Part shown: positions 4,354 through 13,318 of the stretch, piece by piece | Layout: the number at the start of each line of letters is the position of its first letter | Position numbering within the stretch: position 1 is the first letter of the stretch | From: an uncultured Butyrivibrio sp. | Lineage (GTDB): Bacteria; Bacillota; Clostridia; Lachnospirales; Lachnospiraceae | NCBI GenBank assembly: GCA_947169985.1 | Contig: CAMVRW010000037.1 | Span: 1 to 13,318 of the forward strand | Length of the DNA: 13,318 nt | Reading direction: 5' to 3' | The notes under the pieces: model-generated | Seen by the model: the letters and a program-made list of their open reading frames with translations, nothing else | Database searches by the model: none | What the model was told of the DNA's origin: nothing | Position numbers and translations under genes: made by a program

Positions 4354-6009
4354 ATGTGCTCAATACTTGGAACAACATCAAAAACAATTAAACAGGAAGA
4401 GTTAAGACCTTTCTTTGACAGGACCATTCCAAGAGGCCCGGATATGTCAAAGCTTATAGAGACGCCTATCGGCTATCTTGGTTTTCACAGGCTTGCGATC
4501 ATGGGACTTCATCTTGAGGGAATGCAGCCCTTTGAACTGGAGGGAGATATTGCTGTATGTAACGGCGAGATCTACGGCTTCAGAAAGATGAAAAAGGAGC
4601 TTCAGAAGAAGGGATACAGCTTCAAGAGCGATTCAGACTGCGAAGTAATCCTTCCCCTCTACCACGAGTATGGAAATGCTATGTGGGAAAAGCTTGGAAG
4701 CGAGTTTGCCTGCATCATATACGACCATGAAAAGAACGAACTAATTGCAGGAAGAGACCCCATGGGAATCAGACCTCTTTTCTACGGATATGGAAGCGAC
4801 GGGGCAATAATGTTTGCTTCAGAGGCATGTAACCTTCAGGGGCTTTGCGATGAGATAAAGCCATTTCCTCCCGGACATTTCTATGAAGGCGGCATGTTTG
4901 TAAGATTTGAGAACCTTACAGATGTAGAGAGCTACAGCACATCAGATGTTGAAGAGGCTTGCCAGGAGATCCATGACAGATTCACCAAATCTGTTAAGGA
5001 CAGAATGGATGCTGATGCTCCACTGGGATTTCTTTTATCAGGTGGTCTTGATTCAAGCCTTGTATGTGCCATTAGCCAGAGGCTTCTGAACGAAGAGGCA
5101 CAGACAGGTAAAAAGAGCCGTAAGAGAATAAGAACCTTTGCCATAGGAATGGAAAAGGATGCCATAGATCTTAAGTACGCCAAGGAAGTTGCAGATTACA
5201 TAGGTTCTGACCACACAGAGGTGTACATGACCAGGGAACAGGTCCTTGAGGAGCTTCCAAATGTCATAAAGCTTCTTGGAACCTGGGATATTACAACAAT
5301 CAGAGCCAGCATGGGAATGTACCTTTGCTGCAAGGCAATCCACGAGAATACAGACGTGAGAGTCCTTATGACCGGTGAGATTTCCGATGAGCTCTTTGGA
5401 TATAAGTACACAGACTTCGCACCAAATGCTGAGGAATTCCAGAAGGAAGCAAAAAAGAGAGTTGATGAGCTCTATATGTACGACGTTTTGAGGGCTGACA
5501 GATGCATCAGTGCTAATTCCCTGGAAGCAAGAGTTCCCTTCGGAGATGTTTCTTTTGTCAAATATGTAATGAGTATTGACCCGGAAATAAAGATGAATAA
5601 GTACAACATGGGAAAATACCTGCTTAGACATGCCTTTGAAAAAGAAAAGCTCCTTCCGGACAACATTCTTTGGAGACAGAAAGCAGCCTTTTCCGATGCC
5701 GTAGGACACAGCATGGTTGATGATCTTAAGGCATACGCAGAAGAGAAGTACTCAGATGAAGAGTTTGAGGCAAGGAAAAAGAAATATACCTACTGCCAGC
5801 CATTTACAAAAGAAAGTCTTCTTTACAGAGAGATTTTTGAGGAGTTCTATCCCGGACAGGCACCTATGATCAAGGATTTCTGGATGCCAAATAAGGAATG
5901 GGAAGGATGCGATGTAAACGATCCTTCAGCGAGAGTTCTTTCTAATTATGGAGAATCCGGAGATACCCTTGAAGAAGTAGAAAAGCACGAGAAACTTAAA
6001 ATTTCTTGA
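4354..6009 (+). CDS. asnB: Asparagine synthetase B (glutamine-hydrolysing)
   Basis: Makes asparagine from aspartate, ATP and glutamine amide nitrogen. 551 residues, close to the E. coli AsnB length (about 554). The N-terminal class II amidotransferase domain (about 2-190) starts Met-Cys-Ser-Ile; Cys2 becomes the N-terminal nucleophile, which fixes the ATG. It also has RGPD, FHRLAI, CNGEIYG and SDCEVI. The synthetase domain has the ATP pyrophosphatase loop SGGLDSS (229-235), DITTIRAS, TGEISDELFG (Glu342, matching the critical Glu of E. coli AsnB), RADRCISANSLEARVPFGD and QKAAFSDAVGHS. One difference: the E. coli type GEGSDE reads GEISDE here. Ribosome site AGGAGA (4341-4346) is 7 nt upstream. 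First gene after the hexaloop/terminator leader; 26 nt before glnN. The last 30 or so residues are charged and poorly conserved. Confidence 0.95.
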   Translation: MCSILGTTSKTIKQEELRPFFDRTIPRGPDMSKLIETPIGYLGFHRLAIMGLHLEGMQPFELEGDIAVCNGEIYGFRKMKKELQKKGYSFKSDSDCEVILPLYHEYGNAMWEKLGSEFACIIYDHEKNELIAGRDPMGIRPLFYGYGSDGAIMFASEACNLQGLCDEIKPFPPGHFYEGGMFVRFENLTDVESYSTSDVEEACQEIHDRFTKSVKDRMDADAPLGFLLSGGLDSSLVCAISQRLLNEEAQTGKKSRKRIRTFAIGMEKDAIDLKYAKEVADYIGSDHTEVYMTREQVLEELPNVIKLLGTWDITTIRASMGMYLCCKAIHENTDVRVLMTGEISDELFGYKYTDFAPNAEEFQKEAKKRVDELYMYDVLRADRCISANSLEARVPFGDVSFVKYVMSIDPEIKMNKYNMGKYLLRHAFEKEKLLPDNILWRQKAAFSDAVGHSMVDDLKAYAEEKYSDEEFEARKKKYTYCQPFTKESLLYREIFEEFYPGQAPMIKDFWMPNKEWEGCDVNDPSARVLSNYGESGDTLEEVEKHEKLKIS

Positions 6010-6021
6010 AAATAATATATC

Positions 6022-6027
6022 AGGAGG
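6022..6027 (+). promoter_or_regulatory. Ribosome binding site deciding the glnN start
   Basis: AGGAGG, 8 nt before the ATG at 6036. The open frame extends back to a TTG at 6006 overlapping the asnB stop, but that codon has no such site and its extra ten residues would translate the ribosome site itself. Confidence 0.8.
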
Positions 6028-6035
6028 ATGAGGAT

Positions 6036-8126
6036 ATGAAAAAAGAGGCCACACATTTACCGGAACTGTTTGGAAGTTACGTTTTCAACGAAGAAACAAT
6101 GAAGGAGAGACTTTCAAGTGCTTCCTTCAAGGCATGGAAACAGTGCATCACAGACGGATCACCACTTGAGCTTTCTACAGCTAATGAGATTGCAGAAGCT
6201 ATGAAGCAGTGGGCAGTTGAGAAGGGTGCAACACACTATACACATTGGTTCCAGCCAATGACCGGCGTTACAGCAGAAAAGCACGACAGCTTTATTGATC
6301 CTGTTGGCGGCGGAAAGATCGTAATGGACTTCTCAGGAAAAGAGCTTGTAAGAGGAGAGCCCGATGCATCTTCATTCCCATCAGGTGGACTTAGAGCTAC
6401 ATTTGAGGCTAGAGGATATACAGCATGGGATCCTACATCTTTTGCATTCGTAAAGGATAATTCCTTATATATTCCTACAATCTTCCTTTCATATTCAGGA
6501 GAGGCACTGGATAAAAAGACTCCTCTTCTGCGTTCAATGGATGCAGTAAGTAAGCAGTCTATCCGTGTTCTCAGGCTCTTTGGAGACACAGAGACAAAGC
6601 GCGTAACAGCACAGTGTGGTCCTGAGCAGGAGTATTTCCTTGTTGATAAGGAGCTCTATAAGGAGCGTGAAGACCTTATTATGACAGGAAGAACTCTTTT
6701 CGGAAATAAGCCTCCTAAGGGACAGGAGCTTGAGGATCACTACTTTGGAGCTATTAAGCCTAGAGTAGCTGCATACATGGAGGATCTGGACAACGAACTT
6801 TGGAAGCTTGGAGTTCTTTCAAAGACAAAGCACAACGAGGTTGCTCCTTCACAGCATGAGATGGCACCTGTTTACTCAGATGCAAACACAGCTTCAGATT
6901 CAAACCAGATCGCTATGGATACAATGAAGAAAGTCGCTGACAGACACGGTTTTGTATGTCTTCTTCATGAGAAGCCATTTGCAGGAGTTAATGGATCAGG
7001 TAAGCATGATAACTGGTCAATCGGTACAGATACAGGAAAGAACCTTCTTAAGCCCGGCAGCACACCTAGCCAGAATGCACAGTTCCTTCTGTTCCTGGCA
7101 GCCTTTGTAAAGGGCGTAGATGAGTATCAGGATACTCTTCGCTGCACAGTTGCATCGGCAGGAAACGACCACAGACTTGGAGCTCAGGAGGCACCACCAG
7201 CTATCATCTCTATCTTCCTTGGAGATGAGCTTGAGGCAGTAGTTGAGTCCATTATTAAAGGAAAGCCATACAAGGATGGCGGAAAGAAGAAGATTGAGAT
7301 CGGCATCGATGTACTTCCTTCTATTCCACAGGACAACACAGATAGAAACAGAACATCACCTATGGCCTTCACAGGTAATAAGTTTGAGTTCCGTATGCTG
7401 GGTTCAGCTCAGTCAATCTCCGGACCAAACATTGCACTTAACACCATTATGGCTCAGGAGCTTAAGGAATTTGCTGATACTCTCGAGAAGTCAAAGAACT
7501 TCAATGCAGACCTTCAGAAGCTCATTAAAAAGACCTTTACAGATCACCAGAGGATCATCTTCAACGGAAACGGATATGACAGCTCATGGGTTAAGGAAGC
7601 AACAAAGAGAGGACTTTCAAACCTTATTTCAACAGCAGATGCCCTTCCTCACTACGCAGATAAGAAGGCAGTTGATCTTTACGTTTCAAACGGTGTTTAC
7701 ACAGAGGGCGAGCTTGAAGCAAGAGCACTTATCCATGCTGATACCTACAATGCTAAGATCGCTATCGAAGCAAACACTATGCTGGATATGATCAGAAGAC
7801 AGATCCTTCCTGCAGTTTCATCCTATGCTGCTGATCTTTGCGACAGAATGGCAACACTTAAGGCTGCCGGCTGTGTAACAGCATATGAGACTGATACATC
7901 CAAGGAAGTTGCAGTTCTTACAGATGCACTCATGAAGCAGTGCCAGAAGCTTTCAAAGGATATGGACAAGGTTCCTGAGGATCCATGGAAGGCACTTGCT
8001 TACTATCACAAGACAATCATTGCGGATATGGATGCTGCAAGAAAGTCTGCAGACGCTTTAGAGCTTTTAGTAGACCAGCAGTACTGGCCATTCCCAGTAT
8101 ATTCAGATCTTCTTTTCTCAGAATGA
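6036..8126 (+). CDS. glnN: Glutamine synthetase type III
   Basis: ATP-dependent synthesis of glutamine from glutamate and ammonia, the main ammonia-capturing step. The 696 residues match the long GSIII class (about 690-730), not the 440-470-residue GlnA type I. Seen in order: the opening LPELFGSYVFNEETMKERL; PSGGLRATFEARGYTAWDP (about 111-129); EQEYFLVD (197-204); KHNEVAPSQHEMAPVY (265-280); the HDNWSIGTDTGKNL stretch; GAQEAPPA (382-389); NRTSPMAFTGNKFEFR (438-453) and GSAQSISGPN. The C-terminal part is helical, as usual in the family. No type I adenylylation motif is expected in this class. It lies in one operon with asnB (26 nt upstream) and gltB (67 nt downstream), the second spacer containing a stable stem-loop. 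Expression is likely controlled by the leader before asnB. Confidence 0.97.
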   Translation: MKKEATHLPELFGSYVFNEETMKERLSSASFKAWKQCITDGSPLELSTANEIAEAMKQWAVEKGATHYTHWFQPMTGVTAEKHDSFIDPVGGGKIVMDFSGKELVRGEPDASSFPSGGLRATFEARGYTAWDPTSFAFVKDNSLYIPTIFLSYSGEALDKKTPLLRSMDAVSKQSIRVLRLFGDTETKRVTAQCGPEQEYFLVDKELYKEREDLIMTGRTLFGNKPPKGQELEDHYFGAIKPRVAAYMEDLDNELWKLGVLSKTKHNEVAPSQHEMAPVYSDANTASDSNQIAMDTMKKVADRHGFVCLLHEKPFAGVNGSGKHDNWSIGTDTGKNLLKPGSTPSQNAQFLLFLAAFVKGVDEYQDTLRCTVASAGNDHRLGAQEAPPAIISIFLGDELEAVVESIIKGKPYKDGGKKKIEIGIDVLPSIPQDNTDRNRTSPMAFTGNKFEFRMLGSAQSISGPNIALNTIMAQELKEFADTLEKSKNFNADLQKLIKKTFTDHQRIIFNGNGYDSSWVKEATKRGLSNLISTADALPHYADKKAVDLYVSNGVYTEGELEARALIHADTYNAKIAIEANTMLDMIRRQILPAVSSYAADLCDRMATLKAAGCVTAYETDTSKEVAVLTDALMKQCQKLSKDMDKVPEDPWKALAYYHKTIIADMDAARKSADALELLVDQQYWPFPVYSDLLFSE

Positions 8127-8132
8127 TAAACT

Positions 8133-8177
8133 ACCGGTAAATCTGCTCCGGCCTTTGGCCGGAGCAAAGAAACCGGT
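8133..8177 (+). other. Two-tier stem-loop between glnN and gltB
   Basis: TGCTCCGGCC (8144-8153) pairs perfectly with GGCCGGAGCA (8157-8166) around a TTT loop. An outer ACCGGT / ACCGGT pair (8133-8138, 8172-8177) closes a symmetric 5x5 internal loop. No T-run follows, so it is not a canonical terminator. It may stabilise or mark processing of the glnN message, or lower gltBD expression relative to glnN. It ends 2 nt before the gltB ribosome site (AGGAGA, 8180-8185). Confidence 0.7.
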
Positions 8178-8193
8178 TTAGGAGACAGTAACC

Positions 8194-11100
8194 ATGACAC
8201 AGATGTTATACAACGACAATATTGAGCGTGATGCCTGCGGAATAGGTGCAGTTGTAAATATAGATGGACATGCAGATGTTAAGGCACTGGATGACGCTCT
8301 GAGCATAGTAGAAAAGCTGGAGCACAGAGCCGGTAAGGATGCCAGCGGAATGGTTGGAGACGGCGTAGGAATACTGTTGCAGATCTCTCACGCATTCTTT
8401 TCCAAAGCAGCCAGATGCTGTGGTGTTGAGCTTAAGGACGCAAGGGACTATGGAATAGGAATGTTCTTCTTCCCACAAAATGACCTTAAAAGAACCTTTG
8501 CAAAGAGGATGTTCGAGGTTATCTGCGAAAAGAGCGATCTTAAATTCCTTGGCTGGAGAGACGTTCCGGTACATCCTGAAATCCTTGGAGATATGGCCAG
8601 AGACTGCATGCCATATATCTGCCAGTGCTTTATCGAAAGACCTGAGGACTGCGAAAAGGGCATAGATTTTGACAGAAAGCTCTACGTCTGCAGGAGAGAG
8701 TTTGAGCAGAGCTCAGATGATACCTACATTACGTCTTTGTCATCAAGGACCATTGTTTATAAAGGAATGTTCCTGGTAAAACAGCTTCGGGCATTCTATG
8801 AGGACCTTCAGAGCAAGGACTACAAGACAGCAATTGCCATGGTCCACTCAAGGTTTTCAACTAATACTACTCCCAGCTGGGAGAGAGCACATCCCTACAG
8901 AATGATTGCCCACAACGGCGAGATCAACACCATCAGAGGTAACATCGACAGGATGCTTGCCAGGGAAGAAACAATCATTTCGCCCGTTATGAATGACGCA
9001 GATATCGATAAGATCTTTCCGGTGGTCAACAAGAGTGGTTCCGATTCAGCAATGCTGGATAACACCCTTGAATTTATGTACATGAACGGCATTGATCTTC
9101 CTCTGGCTGTAATGATGACAATACCTGAGCCCTGGAAGCACAATCACTTCATGGAGGAGAACAAAAAAGATTTCTATCATTACTACGCTACCATGATGGA
9201 GCCCTGGGATGGACCGGCTGCGATTCTTTTCACCGATGGTGATGTACTGGGGGCTACCCTGGACAGAAACGGCCTTCGTCCTTCCAGATACTATATAACT
9301 GACGACAACAGACTGATCCTTTCCTCCGAGGTAGGTGTTCTGGATATTGAGCCTAAGCATATCGTTAAGAAATCAAGGCTTCAGCCCGGAAAGATCCTTC
9401 TTGTGGATACCAAGGAAAAGAGGATCATCTCCGATGAGGAGTGCAAGAATTATTACGCGTCCAGACAGCCCTACGGCGAGTGGATCGACGGAAATCTCCT
9501 TCATCTTGGAGAGCTGGCTGTTCCAAATAAAAAGATCCCAACACATTCTCAGGAACTTAGAGATAAGCTCTACAAAGCCTTTGGATATACCTATGAAGAC
9601 GTTAAAAACGGTATTCTTCCAATGGCAGCTAACGGAATAGAGGCAACTGCCTCCATGGGACACGATGTTCCTTTGGCAGTACTTTCAGAGAAGCATCAGC
9701 CTCTTTTCTCATATTTCAAACAGCTCTTTGCCCAGGTCACAAACCCGCCTATCGACTCGCTTCGCGAGGAAATAGTAACAGATACAACCGTTTATATTGG
9801 ATCTGACGGTAACCTTTTGCAGGAAAAGAGCGAAAACTGTCGTGTACTTGAGGTTAATAACCCCATCCTTACGGGAGTTGACCTTCTTAAGATAAAGACC
9901 CTGAATCAGCCGGGATTTAAGACTGAGACAATATCTCTTTTGTATTATAAGAACACATCCCTGAAAAAGGCGCTGGAGCAGCTTTCTATCAGCGTAGACA
10001 GGGCATACAGCAAGGGAAGCAACATTATCATCCTCTCTGACAGAGGAATCGATGAGAACCATGTGGCAATTCCTTCACTGCTGGCGATCTCCTCAGTTGA
10101 GCAGCATCTGGTCAGGACCAAGAAAAGAACTGCCATCTCTCTTATATTAGAGAGCGGCGAGCCCAGAGACGTACATCAGATGGCAACTATTCTTGGATTT
10201 GGTGCAAGAGCCATCAACCCTTACCTGGCACATGAATGCATTGCTGAGCTTATCGACATCGGTATTCTGGACAAGGATTACCACACGGCGATCAAGGATT
10301 ACAATTTCGCGATCCTTCACGGAATTGTAAAGACTGCAGCAAAGATGGGTATTTCAACCCTTCAGTCATACCAGTCAGCTAGGATTTTCGAGGCAATCGG
10401 TCTTTCCAAGGAAGTAATTGATGACTACTTTACAGGAACAGTCAGCAGGGTAGGCGGAATCGGCCTTGCAGAGATCGAGGAGGGAATCAAATTCCGTCAT
10501 GATCACGCCTTTGACCCTATGGGTCTTGGAACGGATACAAGCCTTGACAGCACAGGATTCCACAAGCTTAGAAGCGGAAATGATAAAGAGGATCATCTAT
10601 ATAATCCTCAGACTATAATAGCCCTTCAGCAGGCTACAAAATCAGGCAGCTACGAGAGATTCAAGGAATACACCGACATGGTGGATGATGAAAAGCCACA
10701 TACATTAAGAGGTCTTCTTGAATTTGTAGCGGTAAAGGAGCCTGTTCCTCTTGATCAGGTAGAGCCTGCATCTGAGATTGTAAAGCGCTTTAACACAGGC
10801 GCCATGAGCTACGGCTCAATCTCTCAGGAAGCCCACGAGACAATGGCTATTGCCATGAATACCCTGGGCGGTAAGTCAAATACCGGTGAAGGCGGCGAAA
10901 ACCCTGACAGATTTGGAACCATAAGAAATAGTGCTATCAAGCAGGTGGCTTCAGGAAGATTTGGTGTGTCCAGCAGATACCTTCTAAGTGCCCAGGAGAT
11001 TCAGATCAAGATGGCTCAGGGCGCTAAGCCCGGTGAAGGTGGACATCTTCCGGGAAAGAAAGTATATCCCTGGGTTGCAAAGACCAGGTTCTCAACTCCC

Positions 11101-12705
11101 GGAGTATCACTGATTTCACCCCCGCCACATCACGATATCTATTCTATCGAGGATCTGGCACAGCTTATATATGACCTTAAAAATGCCAATAGAAAGGCAA
11201 GGATATCAGTAAAACTGGTATCTGAGGCCGGAGTTGGAACCATAGCATCAGGTGTTGCCAAGGCAGGAGCTCAGGTTATCCTGATTTCAGGCTATGACGG
11301 AGGAACAGGTGCAGCTCCACAGAGCTCAATCCATAACGCGGGACTTCCCTGGGAGCTTGGTGTGGCTGAGGCACACAGAGCGCTTATTGAGAGCGGACTT
11401 AGAGATCACGTTATCCTTGAGACCGACGGAAAGCTCATGAGTGGTCGGGACGTTGCCATTGCTTGTCTTCTTGGTGCTGAGGAGTTCGGATTTGCTACAG
11501 CTCCCCTTGTAACCATGGGCTGTATGATGATGAGAGTCTGCAATCAGGATACATGTCCTGTGGGTATTGCAACTCAGAATGAGACCCTTAGAAAGAGATT
11601 TAAGGGTAAGCCGGAATACGTTATGAACTTCATGCTTTTCATAGCTGAAGAACTCCGTGAGATCATGGCTCGCCTTGGATTTAAGACTGTAGATGAGATG
11701 GTTGGAAGAACCGACTGTCTGCAGGTTAAGGAAAAGCAGATCACAAAGCGTGCCGAGATGGTAAATCTCACTCAGATCCTGAACAGGGACTACGCAGGAA
11801 TTGAGGACAGACACTTTAATCCGGCCAAGATCTACGATTTCAAGCTGAATACTACAGTTGATGAAGCAGTTCTTTTACCTAAGTTTGAAAAGTTCATCTC
11901 TCAGGGCAAAAAACACGATGAGGAAGTCATTGTTACCAGCACAAACAGGGCAGTTGGAACCATCATGGGCTCTGTTATCACTGAGAAGCTGGGAACAGAG
12001 CTTCCCGATGACACCTTCGTGGTTAACTGCCAGGGCGGAGTAGGCCAGTCCTTTGGAGCATTTATTCCAAAGGGAATGACCTTAAAGCTTGAAGGAGATG
12101 CCAATGACGGACTTGGAAAGGGCCTTTCCGGCGGAAAGATTGTAGTTGTACCGCCTAGGGAAGCTAAGTTCAAGGCATCGGAGAACATAATTGTCGGAAA
12201 TGTGGCACTGTACGGTGCAACCTCAGGAAAAGCTTATATCTGCGGAGTAGCCGGAGAGAGGTTCTGTGTAAGAAATTCAGGAGCCATCGCAGTAGTTGAG
12301 GGCTGTGGAGACCACGGTCTTGAGTATATGACCGGCGGAAGAGCAGTTGTCCTTGGAGACACCGGTAAAAACTTTGCAGCAGGTATGAGCGGCGGAATCG
12401 CTTACGTTCTGGATACAAAACATGATCTGTATAAGCGCATGAATAAGGAAATGGTTTCACTTCAGGAGCTTATAGAGAAATACGATATAGCAGAACTTAA
12501 GGATATCCTTGAGGACTACGTAAAAGAAACCGGATCAGAGCTTGGAAAGTCAGTACTTGAGAACTTTGAAGAGAACATTCCTCACTTTAAGAAGATCGTT
12601 CCACATGACTACCAAAAGGTGATAAGTGCCATCGGTCGTTTCGAGGAGCAGGGAATATCCCATGAAAATGCAGTACTTGAGGCATTTAATGAGATAACAA
12701 AGTAA
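8194..12705 (+). CDS. gltB: Glutamate synthase, large subunit
   Basis: Large subunit of NADPH-type glutamate synthase: hydrolyses glutamine and channels ammonia to 2-oxoglutarate, giving two glutamates with GltD-supplied electrons. 1503 residues, normal length, with no frameshift. A class II amidotransferase domain begins after a 14-residue propeptide at Cys15 (DACGIGAV) and includes FSTNTTPSW and HNGEINT (240-246) and RNGLRPSRYY. A central domain follows (about 470-770). The FMN/2-oxoglutarate domain has FNTGAMSYGSIS (from 866), GKSNTGEGGENPDRF, KPGEGGHLPG and SGYDGGTGAAP. The 3Fe-4S site is Cys1110-x5-Cys1116-x4-Cys1121. The C-terminal GXGXG beta-helix domain has CQGGVGQSFGAF from 1279. Start: AGGAGA 8 nt before ATG; the propeptide is short but plausible. 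GltD follows 21 nt later. Confidence 0.97.
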   Translation: MTQMLYNDNIERDACGIGAVVNIDGHADVKALDDALSIVEKLEHRAGKDASGMVGDGVGILLQISHAFFSKAARCCGVELKDARDYGIGMFFFPQNDLKRTFAKRMFEVICEKSDLKFLGWRDVPVHPEILGDMARDCMPYICQCFIERPEDCEKGIDFDRKLYVCRREFEQSSDDTYITSLSSRTIVYKGMFLVKQLRAFYEDLQSKDYKTAIAMVHSRFSTNTTPSWERAHPYRMIAHNGEINTIRGNIDRMLAREETIISPVMNDADIDKIFPVVNKSGSDSAMLDNTLEFMYMNGIDLPLAVMMTIPEPWKHNHFMEENKKDFYHYYATMMEPWDGPAAILFTDGDVLGATLDRNGLRPSRYYITDDNRLILSSEVGVLDIEPKHIVKKSRLQPGKILLVDTKEKRIISDEECKNYYASRQPYGEWIDGNLLHLGELAVPNKKIPTHSQELRDKLYKAFGYTYEDVKNGILPMAANGIEATASMGHDVPLAVLSEKHQPLFSYFKQLFAQVTNPPIDSLREEIVTDTTVYIGSDGNLLQEKSENCRVLEVNNPILTGVDLLKIKTLNQPGFKTETISLLYYKNTSLKKALEQLSISVDRAYSKGSNIIILSDRGIDENHVAIPSLLAISSVEQHLVRTKKRTAISLILESGEPRDVHQMATILGFGARAINPYLAHECIAELIDIGILDKDYHTAIKDYNFAILHGIVKTAAKMGISTLQSYQSARIFEAIGLSKEVIDDYFTGTVSRVGGIGLAEIEEGIKFRHDHAFDPMGLGTDTSLDSTGFHKLRSGNDKEDHLYNPQTIIALQQATKSGSYERFKEYTDMVDDEKPHTLRGLLEFVAVKEPVPLDQVEPASEIVKRFNTGAMSYGSISQEAHETMAIAMNTLGGKSNTGEGGENPDRFGTIRNSAIKQVASGRFGVSSRYLLSAQEIQIKMAQGAKPGEGGHLPGKKVYPWVAKTRFSTPGVSLISPPPHHDIYSIEDLAQLIYDLKNANRKARISVKLVSEAGVGTIASGVAKAGAQVILISGYDGGTGAAPQSSIHNAGLPWELGVAEAHRALIESGLRDHVILETDGKLMSGRDVAIACLLGAEEFGFATAPLVTMGCMMMRVCNQDTCPVGIATQNETLRKRFKGKPEYVMNFMLFIAEELREIMARLGFKTVDEMVGRTDCLQVKEKQITKRAEMVNLTQILNRDYAGIEDRHFNPAKIYDFKLNTTVDEAVLLPKFEKFISQGKKHDEEVIVTSTNRAVGTIMGSVITEKLGTELPDDTFVVNCQGGVGQSFGAFIPKGMTLKLEGDANDGLGKGLSGGKIVVVPPREAKFKASENIIVGNVALYGATSGKAYICGVAGERFCVRNSGAIAVVEGCGDHGLEYMTGGRAVVLGDTGKNFAAGMSGGIAYVLDTKHDLYKRMNKEMVSLQELIEKYDIAELKDILEDYVKETGSELGKSVLENFEENIPHFKKIVPHDYQKVISAIGRFEEQGISHENAVLEAFNEITK

Positions 12706-12726
12706 TGAGGAAAGGGATTTGTTAAG

Positions 12727-13318
12727 ATGGGAAAGCCAACAGGATTTTTGGAATATGCAAGACGTGAGGATGCTTGTATCCCCGCTGATGAGCGCATATA
12801 TAACTTCAATGAATTTCATATTTCCCTTGACCCGGAAAAGAGAAAGGAACAGGGCGCCAGGTGTATGAATTGTGGTGTTCCTATGTGCCAGTCCGCTATA
12901 AAGCTTAAGGGAATGGTCACAGGATGCCCCCTTCATAACCTGATTCCTGAGTGGAATGACGAGATCTACCACGACCATATAGCTCATGCCCTTTCAAGAC
13001 TCTTAAAAACCAGTAATTTCCCGGAATTTACCGGAAGGGTTTGCCCGGCACTTTGCGAAAAAGCCTGCATCTGTGGCATGAATGAAGATCCGGTAACGAT
13101 CCATAACAACGAGTTATACCTTATAGAGACAGCCTTTAAGCAGGGGATCATGACACCCAGGATCCCAAAGGTCAGAAGCAGCAAGAGAGTTGCTGTCATA
13201 GGCAGTGGTCCTTCGGGGCTTGCTGTTGCTGACCAGCTTAATCACAGAGGTCACAACGTCACTGTATTTGAAAGGGAAGATCGCATAGGCGGACTTTTGA
13301 TGTATGGAATCCCCAACA
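12727..13318 (+). CDS. gltD: Glutamate synthase, small subunit (N-terminal 197 residues, cut by window end)
   Basis: Transfers electrons from NAD(P)H through FAD and iron-sulfur clusters to GltB. The visible part has the N-terminal ferredoxin-like region with two cysteine clusters: Cys46, Cys49, Cys54 and Cys67 ([10 protein letters not shown]...[12 protein letters not shown]), then Cys106, Cys110 and Cys114 ([10 protein letters not shown]), the ligands expected for 4Fe-4S clusters. The FAD-binding GSGPSG (159-164) and the following [11 protein letters not shown] confirm the GltD/DPYD-N-terminal family. The context directly after gltB, and the [12 protein letters not shown] opening, favour GltD over related oxidoreductases such as the NfnB-like protein. 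About 300 residues with the NAD(P)H site lie outside. The ribosome site is AAAGGGA (12711-12717), about 9 nt before the ATG. Confidence 0.95.
   Translation, partial: MGKPTGFLEYARREDACIPADERIYNFNEFHISLDPEKRKEQGARCMNCGVPMCQSAIKLKGMVTGCPLHNLIPEWNDEIYHDHIAHALSRLLKTSNFPEFTGRVCPALCEKACICGMNEDPVTIHNNELYLIETAFKQGIMTPRIPKVRSSKRVAVIGSGPSGLAVADQLNHRGHNVTVFEREDRIGGLLMYGIPN

Noticed and set aside
5053..5709. 218-residue minus-strand frame inside asnB
   Set aside because: It is a shadow of asnB with no ribosome site or recognisable domain; long antisense frames follow from the codon use.
7243..7791. 182-residue plus-strand frame inside glnN
   Set aside because: It is an out-of-frame shadow of conserved glnN sequence, rich in Ser/Arg/Leu with no motifs.
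8133..8177. The glnN-gltB stem-loop as a rho-independent terminator or second ANTAR site
   Set aside because: No U-run follows, and the inner loop is UUU, not a hexaloop with A1 and G4.
11326..11814. 162-residue minus-strand frame inside gltB
   Set aside because: It is antisense to the FMN and iron-sulfur region of gltB, with no supporting signals.

Overview
The window looks like an ordinary chromosomal segment from an anaerobic Firmicute, most likely of the Lachnospiraceae (Butyrivibrio/Pseudobutyrivibrio-like). This rests on moderate-low GC, strong AGGAGG-type ribosome binding sites, sigma-A-like promoters, short U-tailed terminators, an acetate-forming phosphate acetyltransferase and a type III glutamine synthetase. 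The placement is inference from gene content and style, not a database match. No mobile element, rRNA, tRNA or CRISPR array was seen.

Left part (1-2170): the 5' portion of pta on the minus strand, cut by the window edge; a divergent gene for a 79-residue protein of unknown function (832-1071); a minus-strand gene that ends tail-to-tail with it and encodes a YgjV-like three-helix membrane segment joined to a GNAT-like soluble domain (1068-1685); a terminator; and a minus-strand gene for a 57-residue protein with a single C-terminal membrane helix (1812-1985). The pta / 79-residue divergent spacer holds a 7-bp-arm inverted repeat centred about 41 bp upstream of the inferred pta start.

Right part (2171-13318), all on the plus strand, handles glutamine amide nitrogen. 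trpE and trpG (anthranilate synthase) overlap by 4 nt. A strong promoter that includes the trpG stop codon then drives asnB, glnN, gltB and gltD (the last cut by the window end). GlnN fixes ammonia into glutamine. GltB/GltD move the amide nitrogen to 2-oxoglutarate. AsnB and TrpG spend it on asparagine and anthranilate.

The most interesting signal is the asnB leader (about 4236-4353). Two tandem hairpins with six-base loops, ACAGGU and AAGGGC, both carry A at loop position 1 and G at position 4. The second is mutually exclusive with a strong intrinsic terminator directly before asnB. This is the architecture of RNA targets of ANTAR-domain antiterminators (EutV, NasR type), so the whole asnB-glnN-gltBD operon is predicted to be switched on by transcription antitermination. 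No ANTAR gene lies in the window.
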